Positions 34,247 through 38,870 of a DNA stretch of 38,870 bases are shown piece after piece. Made by a program: the position numbers and the translations under genes. The notes under the pieces were generated by a model. The model was not told the origin of the DNA. It searched no databases and saw only the letters and a list, made by a program, of their open reading frames with translations. This stretch comes from Companilactobacillus mindensis DSM 14500 (GTDB lineage Bacteria; Bacillota; Bacilli; Lactobacillales; Lactobacillaceae). Location: positions 1 to 38,870 of the forward strand of contig NZ_AZEZ01000038.1 in assembly GCF_001434275.1 (NCBI RefSeq). The letters are read 5' to 3'. The first letter of the stretch is position 1; each line of letters starts with the position of its first letter.

Positions 34247-35407
34247 ATGAAGTTTTTGCATGCAGCAGATTTACATTTAGATACACCTTTTGTAGGAATC
34301 AGTAATTTTTCAAAAGATCTTCAAAAGCAATTACAGGATTCAACTTATCAGGCCGCGGAGACGTTGTTTGAGACTGCCATTAGTGAGCAAGTTGACTTTG
34401 TGATCTTAGCTGGGGATGTTTTTGATGATACGGACAGTTCCTTGAAGGCACAGATGTTTTTAAAAGATCAATTCGAAAAGCTACGTCAAGCAGATATTAA
34501 AGTCTATTTGATTTACGGTAATCACGATTATTATCGAAATGACTTTGCGGTGATTGACTTTCCGGAAAATGTTCATATCTTTGATCAAAATGTAACTACT
34601 GAAGCATTGACTGCTAAAGATGGTCAGACGGTTGGTTTGACTGGTTTTAGCTACTATCAGCAACATATCCAAGATAGTGTCGTCAATGATTACCCTGATC
34701 GAGGTAAATTTGATTATCAGATCGGTATTTTGCATGCGGGAGTTGGTGACGACAATTATGCACCATTCCAAATTCATGATCTCTTGGAAAAGGGCTACGA
34801 TTATTGGGCTCTAGGTCACATTCACAAGCGTGAAGTCTTGCATGAGAATCCGTTGATCGTTTATCCTGGCGACATTCAGGGACGCAATCAAAATGAAACG
34901 ACTCCTAAGGGTTTTTATATCGTTTCAGTAAATGACCATGTGACCCAGTTAAAGTTCGTTAAAAGTAGCCTTTATACGTGGACTAGGGCTAGTATCGAGG
35001 CCAAAGCTGATGATACAATTAATTCGTTGATAAATAAGATCACCGATCTTTTAGACGCACCGATGACTTTGTTGACTTTGACGATCAACAACGCGCAAGC
35101 TTTAAATGGCGATGTCTTAAAGACAATCGATCGTAATGAGGTTGTGCAGCATTTTAATCATACAGAGACTGCCAGCGTCTTGTATAAGCTTTATCTAAAA
35201 TATAATGACAACCCACAGTTAGCTAAGATCGATCAGAAGTATTGGGATCAAGCTAAAGCTGGGATCAATTTGGATAACATCAAGGACCTGGACAGCAAGC
35301 TCTATAGTTCACAGATCATTCGTGAACATATCAATGACCCCGAATTTTTGGAGCACATTATGGAGTTGACGAGAAACACCATTAATCAAAAATATACTGG
35401 AGAATAA
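34247..35407 (+). CDS. yhaO: Metallophosphoesterase, YhaO/SbcD-like nuclease
   Basis: This 386-residue calcineurin-like phosphoesterase is of the DNA repair exonuclease type. Metal-binding motifs appear in order: FLHAADLHLD (D-x-H), VILAGDVFD (G-D), YGNHDYY (GNH-D), LHAGVG and ALGHIHKR (G-H-x-H). The C-terminal 130 residues are an accessory domain. In Bacillus the YhaO/YhaN pair resembles Mre11/Rad50-type complexes; the same pairing with the next gene, 2 nt away, is seen here. GGGGAG lies 9 nt upstream of the ATG. Confidence 0.88.
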   Translation: MKFLHAADLHLDTPFVGISNFSKDLQKQLQDSTYQAAETLFETAISEQVDFVILAGDVFDDTDSSLKAQMFLKDQFEKLRQADIKVYLIYGNHDYYRNDFAVIDFPENVHIFDQNVTTEALTAKDGQTVGLTGFSYYQQHIQDSVVNDYPDRGKFDYQIGILHAGVGDDNYAPFQIHDLLEKGYDYWALGHIHKREVLHENPLIVYPGDIQGRNQNETTPKGFYIVSVNDHVTQLKFVKSSLYTWTRASIEAKADDTINSLINKITDLLDAPMTLLTLTINNAQALNGDVLKTIDRNEVVQHFNHTETASVLYKLYLKYNDNPQLAKIDQKYWDQAKAGINLDNIKDLDSKLYSSQIIREHINDPEFLEHIMELTRNTINQKYTGE

Positions 35408-35409
35408 TC

Positions 35410-37842
35410 GTGAAATTAGTTAAAGCAAACATATACGGTTTCGGTAAATGGGTAGACCAAAAATTTAACTTTGAACAAGATTATCAAGTTATTTTTGGAA
35501 ACAATGAGGCCGGTAAAACGACCCTTTTAAATTTTATTAAGAGTATTCTTTTCGGTTTTGCTTCAGCGCGTGGTGAAAATAAATTTTTGCAATATAAGCC
35601 TAGAAATAATAGTAATTACGGTGGTGAATTGGAGTTTTTAGCTCCCGACAAAAGTATTTGGACAGTTCGGCGAGTCGCTGGCAAAGGCGATGGAGAAGTG
35701 AGCCTGTTTCATGATGATAAAAAAGTTTCCGAGACGAACATGTCAAAGATCATTGGTAATTTTACTAAAGATGATTTTGAAAATACGCACGTTTTTGATG
35801 ATAAAAGTATTTTGTCGATCTATGGGTTGGACGAAAACAAATTGGAAACGGAAGTCATGTCGATCGGAGCAGTCGGTAGCAAGGATTGGTTGACGACAGC
35901 TGATAAGTTGAACCACGAGGCGGAAGATATCTACAAACCACGTGGTCAAAAGCAACCGCTAGTCGTCTATCTAAAAAAGCAAGCTGAACTACAAGAAGAG
36001 AAATCAGAAATTGAGAATCAACAACATGCCTATCAGCGAGTAAAGAACCAACTTGAAGAGACTCAAGATAGTTTTGACGCCAACGAAAAACTGCTCAAAC
36101 AAGTTAGTGAGACAGTAAACAACTTGCGTAATTTGGATAAGAAGTGGTCGCGTTATGAACAGTTGCAACGCCAAAATGACCCTGATGCCAAAGAAAATCA
36201 AATCAGCAATGAGGATTGGGAAGAAGTTTTAAAAGCCAATCAGGAACTCAGTACGCTCCAAGAGACTGCCACAACGAGCCAAGTATCCGAACTGAATAAT
36301 GTTGAAAAAAATATTTTAGATAACTATCATCGTAATCAAGCCCGGTTAGACTATATTCGCAATCAGAAATTCGAATTACAAAATTTGCAATTTCATCGCG
36401 ATGATATGAATTCCAAACTGTTACAAGTCGATACGCAAGTGGACCAGTTATTCAAGAATCATCCAGAACTTTCTGAACATATGCAGCCTTTGACCTCAGA
36501 AGAATTAGATCAATTGACGCCCCAAGTTAATAAAGGGAACAATCTTTACTTGATGATCTGTGGGGTTGAAGTTATTTTGGCATTTGTCACCGGCAATCCG
36601 ATCCGGATAGTCTTTGGTTTGGCAGCGATAGTCAGTGGACTTTGGTATTGGTATCAGAGTCAAAGCGCTAGTCAAAAATCCGACTTGAGTAAATATCCAT
36701 TCATTCAACAAAAAGGCTATTCGGGTGTAAATCGAAATACCATTTTGAATTTACAAAGTACTGTGATTGCTTTGGATAACTTCCACACGACTCAGAATGG
36801 TTTGAGCGATGGAATCAAATCGATCGAAGTGGATTTGAACAAGTGGCGCAAAATCTTATTAGAATTGAATGTTTTGGATGAGTCATATAAAAAAGACAAT
36901 TATAATGAACAGATCGAAAAGTATTTTGCCGTTTTGGATCAAATCAAAGCCAAAGCCGACCTATCAGCTCAGAGTCAAGAAGAGACCCAGAAAATAGCAG
37001 CTGATAAAAGCCAGCGTTTGGATAAATTGCACGATAATATTAGTGATATTTTACAGAAGTACAATGCCATTACTATGAACGCTTTCGTGCAGATGCACAC
37101 TAGACAGATCGAAGACCAAAAAGTCATTACCCAAATAAAGCAAGATAAGGACTTCTTGGGCAATGACTTGGCAAAATTACAAAAGTATGAAAGTCACTCA
37201 GACTTAGTCGATGAGTTGACTAAAACTAATGCTAAAAAAGCCGAATTATCTGATAAGAATAATGAATTGAGTCGGCAGATGGGTTCTTTAAAGGAACAGA
37301 TGCAACAAATTTTTGACAATAAGCACTACCAAAGAGTCGTTAATAGTCTAGCCGAGAATAAACAAAATATCATCGAAAGCTACGACGAGTGGCTCTCCAA
37401 AAAGATGGCCAGCGATTGGATCAAACGGATACTAAATATTGCTACCGAAAACCGTTATCCAAAGATGATCGACAAAGCTACCCAGTATTTTGCCGTCTTG
37501 ACGAATAACAACTATATCAAAATTGATTTCAATCAAAAAGATATCGTAGTAACAAGTGCTGACAAGCTTCAATTTGATGTTCACGAATTATCTAAGGCGA
37601 CAACGATCCAGCTATATCTTTCATTACGTTTAGCTTTTGTCACCGAAATTTTGGATTTGATCAAACTGCCGATCTTGATTGATAATGCCTTTGTTGATTT
37701 TGATATTTCTAGAACTGAGAACGTCTTTAAATTGATCCAAGAGATTGCCAAGAACAATCAAGTGATCTATGTAACGGCTAATCAGCCTAAGGATATTCCA
37801 GCAGATCACATTATGAAATTGGGGGAAGAAGATATTGCCTAA
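35410..37842 (+). CDS. yhaN: SMC-like ATPase, YhaN
   Basis: This 810-residue protein has an N-terminal ATPase half with the P-loop GNNEAGKT (residues 30-37), a long coiled-coil middle (about 185-350 and 440-640) and a C-terminal half with the Walker B-type LPILIDNAFVDFD and the ATVQ-like TTIQLYLSLRLAF. Two hydrophobic segments near 383-418 (LMICGVEVILAF, IVFGLAAIVSGLWYW) suggest membrane association. Start is GTG, 2 nt after yhaO. It probably acts with YhaO in DNA end processing. It overlaps yhaM by 8 nt. Confidence 0.87.
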   Translation: MKLVKANIYGFGKWVDQKFNFEQDYQVIFGNNEAGKTTLLNFIKSILFGFASARGENKFLQYKPRNNSNYGGELEFLAPDKSIWTVRRVAGKGDGEVSLFHDDKKVSETNMSKIIGNFTKDDFENTHVFDDKSILSIYGLDENKLETEVMSIGAVGSKDWLTTADKLNHEAEDIYKPRGQKQPLVVYLKKQAELQEEKSEIENQQHAYQRVKNQLEETQDSFDANEKLLKQVSETVNNLRNLDKKWSRYEQLQRQNDPDAKENQISNEDWEEVLKANQELSTLQETATTSQVSELNNVEKNILDNYHRNQARLDYIRNQKFELQNLQFHRDDMNSKLLQVDTQVDQLFKNHPELSEHMQPLTSEELDQLTPQVNKGNNLYLMICGVEVILAFVTGNPIRIVFGLAAIVSGLWYWYQSQSASQKSDLSKYPFIQQKGYSGVNRNTILNLQSTVIALDNFHTTQNGLSDGIKSIEVDLNKWRKILLELNVLDESYKKDNYNEQIEKYFAVLDQIKAKADLSAQSQEETQKIAADKSQRLDKLHDNISDILQKYNAITMNAFVQMHTRQIEDQKVITQIKQDKDFLGNDLAKLQKYESHSDLVDELTKTNAKKAELSDKNNELSRQMGSLKEQMQQIFDNKHYQRVVNSLAENKQNIIESYDEWLSKKMASDWIKRILNIATENRYPKMIDKATQYFAVLTNNNYIKIDFNQKDIVVTSADKLQFDVHELSKATTIQLYLSLRLAFVTEILDLIKLPILIDNAFVDFDISRTENVFKLIQEIAKNNQVIYVTANQPKDIPADHIMKLGEEDIA

Positions 37843-38776
37843 AAAACATATAATTGATTTTAATAATGGTGAAACGATGAGTTTGGAAGTTATCATCAAG
37901 CGTTCTGATTTTCGTTTAGCTAAAAACGGCAAGAACTTTTTGTCATTAGTTTTTGAAGATAAATCAGGTCAGATTCCAGGCAAGTACTGGGATGCAAGTG
38001 AAGAGGATGCCAAGAAATTTCACGTTGGAGCCGTCGTTCAATTAGAAGGACGCAGAGACCTGTACCAAGGCAAGCCACAAGTCAATATAACACGCTTAGG
38101 ACTCTTGGATATAAGTACTGTCGACATGTCGCAATTCGTTCAGACAGCGCCAATTAAGCGAGCTGACATGGAAAATGAATTTGAAGATGTCTTCTTGCAG
38201 ATCACTAATGGTGCTTGGAATCGAATCGTCAGATATTTATTCAAAAAGTATCACGACCGTTTCTTTACTAGCGCTGCAGCGAAGAGCAATCATCATGACT
38301 TCCAAGGTGGGTTAGCGTTCCACACGTTGAGTATGGTCCGTCAGGCTGAAAATTTGGCTGATCAATATCCCCAGATCGATCGGGCTCTGTTGATTGCGGG
38401 TGCTTGTTTGCATGATTTTGGTAAGATCATCGAATTGTCGGGTAATTTGGATATCGAATATACTTTTGAAGGCAACATGCTCGGTCACATCACGATCGTT
38501 GATGAGGAGATCGTCAAAGCAGCACAGGAGATGGATATCAGCCTTGAGAGTGAAGATATGATTCTCTTACGCCACATGATCTTGTCGCATCATGGTTTGT
38601 TGGAATATGGTTCGCCAGAACGTCCCAAGATTTTGGAAGCAGAAGTATTGCACAATATCGATATGATGGATGCTTCGATCAACATGATCACTAAGGCTTT
38701 GGATAAAACTGAGAACGGCAACTTTTCGGAAAGAATCTTTGGCTTGGATAATCGTTCATTTTACAAACACAGTTAA
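37835..38776 (+). CDS. yhaM: 3'-5' exoribonuclease YhaM
   Basis: This 313-residue protein has an N-terminal OB-fold (about 15-95, SGQIPGKYWDASEEDA, VVQLEGRRDLYQGKPQVNI) and an HD domain (about 160-290). Metal-site motifs are GGLAFHTLSMV, CLHDFGK and HMILSHHG. YhaM degrades RNA from the 3' end and may also act on DNA. The start is TTG at 37835, 8 nt after GGGGGA inside yhaN, so translation is coupled. Length and order yhaO-yhaN-yhaM match Bacillus-type clusters. The 94 nt downstream show no clear gene or terminator. Confidence 0.93.
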   Translation: MPKKHIIDFNNGETMSLEVIIKRSDFRLAKNGKNFLSLVFEDKSGQIPGKYWDASEEDAKKFHVGAVVQLEGRRDLYQGKPQVNITRLGLLDISTVDMSQFVQTAPIKRADMENEFEDVFLQITNGAWNRIVRYLFKKYHDRFFTSAAAKSNHHDFQGGLAFHTLSMVRQAENLADQYPQIDRALLIAGACLHDFGKIIELSGNLDIEYTFEGNMLGHITIVDEEIVKAAQEMDISLESEDMILLRHMILSHHGLLEYGSPERPKILEAEVLHNIDMMDASINMITKALDKTENGNFSERIFGLDNRSFYKHS

Positions 38777-38870
38777 ACTAAAACTTAAAGCAAAAAAAGA
38801 CTATATCACTTGAAATGCGATAATCCCTTTGTGGTTGTCATATGAAATAATATAAATTCATTTGATAATC

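Overview
The window is low-GC Gram-positive DNA. The gene families, the T-box-controlled argS, the arginine deiminase cluster and the SLAP-type wall-binding repeats point to a Lactobacillaceae host. Companilactobacillus or a close relative is my guess, from gene content only.

Positions 1 to about 20690 are the late half of an integrated siphovirus, all on the + strand. It holds the major capsid protein, Ig-like/decoration proteins, head-tail connectors, tail terminator, major tail protein, tail chaperones gpG/gpGT, tape measure, Dit, a Tal-like protein, baseplate proteins, membrane proteins, holin and amidase endolysin. The packaging, replication and integrase genes lie left of the window. 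The prophage ends at the 3' end of a tRNA-Gly(CCC) gene (minus strand, 20690-20760), which carries the right attachment site. Repeats typical of integrase binding sit beside it.

Several prophage genes cannot be read as simple ORFs. A perfect -1 slippery heptamer (1202-1208) can fuse an Ig domain to the capsid protein. A second one (5083-5089) makes gpGT, whose 61-codon extension runs to 5274. A 323-nt group I intron (6350-6672) splits the tape-measure gene; removing it restores a 1626-residue frame exactly. An in-frame TGA (17041-17043) cuts a baseplate gene in two. The Tal-like protein carries six SLAP-like repeats inserted into its tail domain, and the endolysin ends in two similar units.

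Positions 20760-38870 are chromosome. After a small lipoprotein comes the arginine deiminase cluster arcA-arcB-arcD-arcT-arcC, with a promoter overlapped by a near-consensus cre site. arcD is frameshifted. Next come an Arg T-box with argS, then a UbiA-family prenyltransferase. A bidirectional terminator separates this from a convergent RluA-type pseudouridine synthase. Rightwards follow a class A penicillin-binding protein, a YlbF/YmcA-family protein, the YhaO/YhaN nuclease-ATPase pair and the 3'-5' exoribonuclease YhaM.
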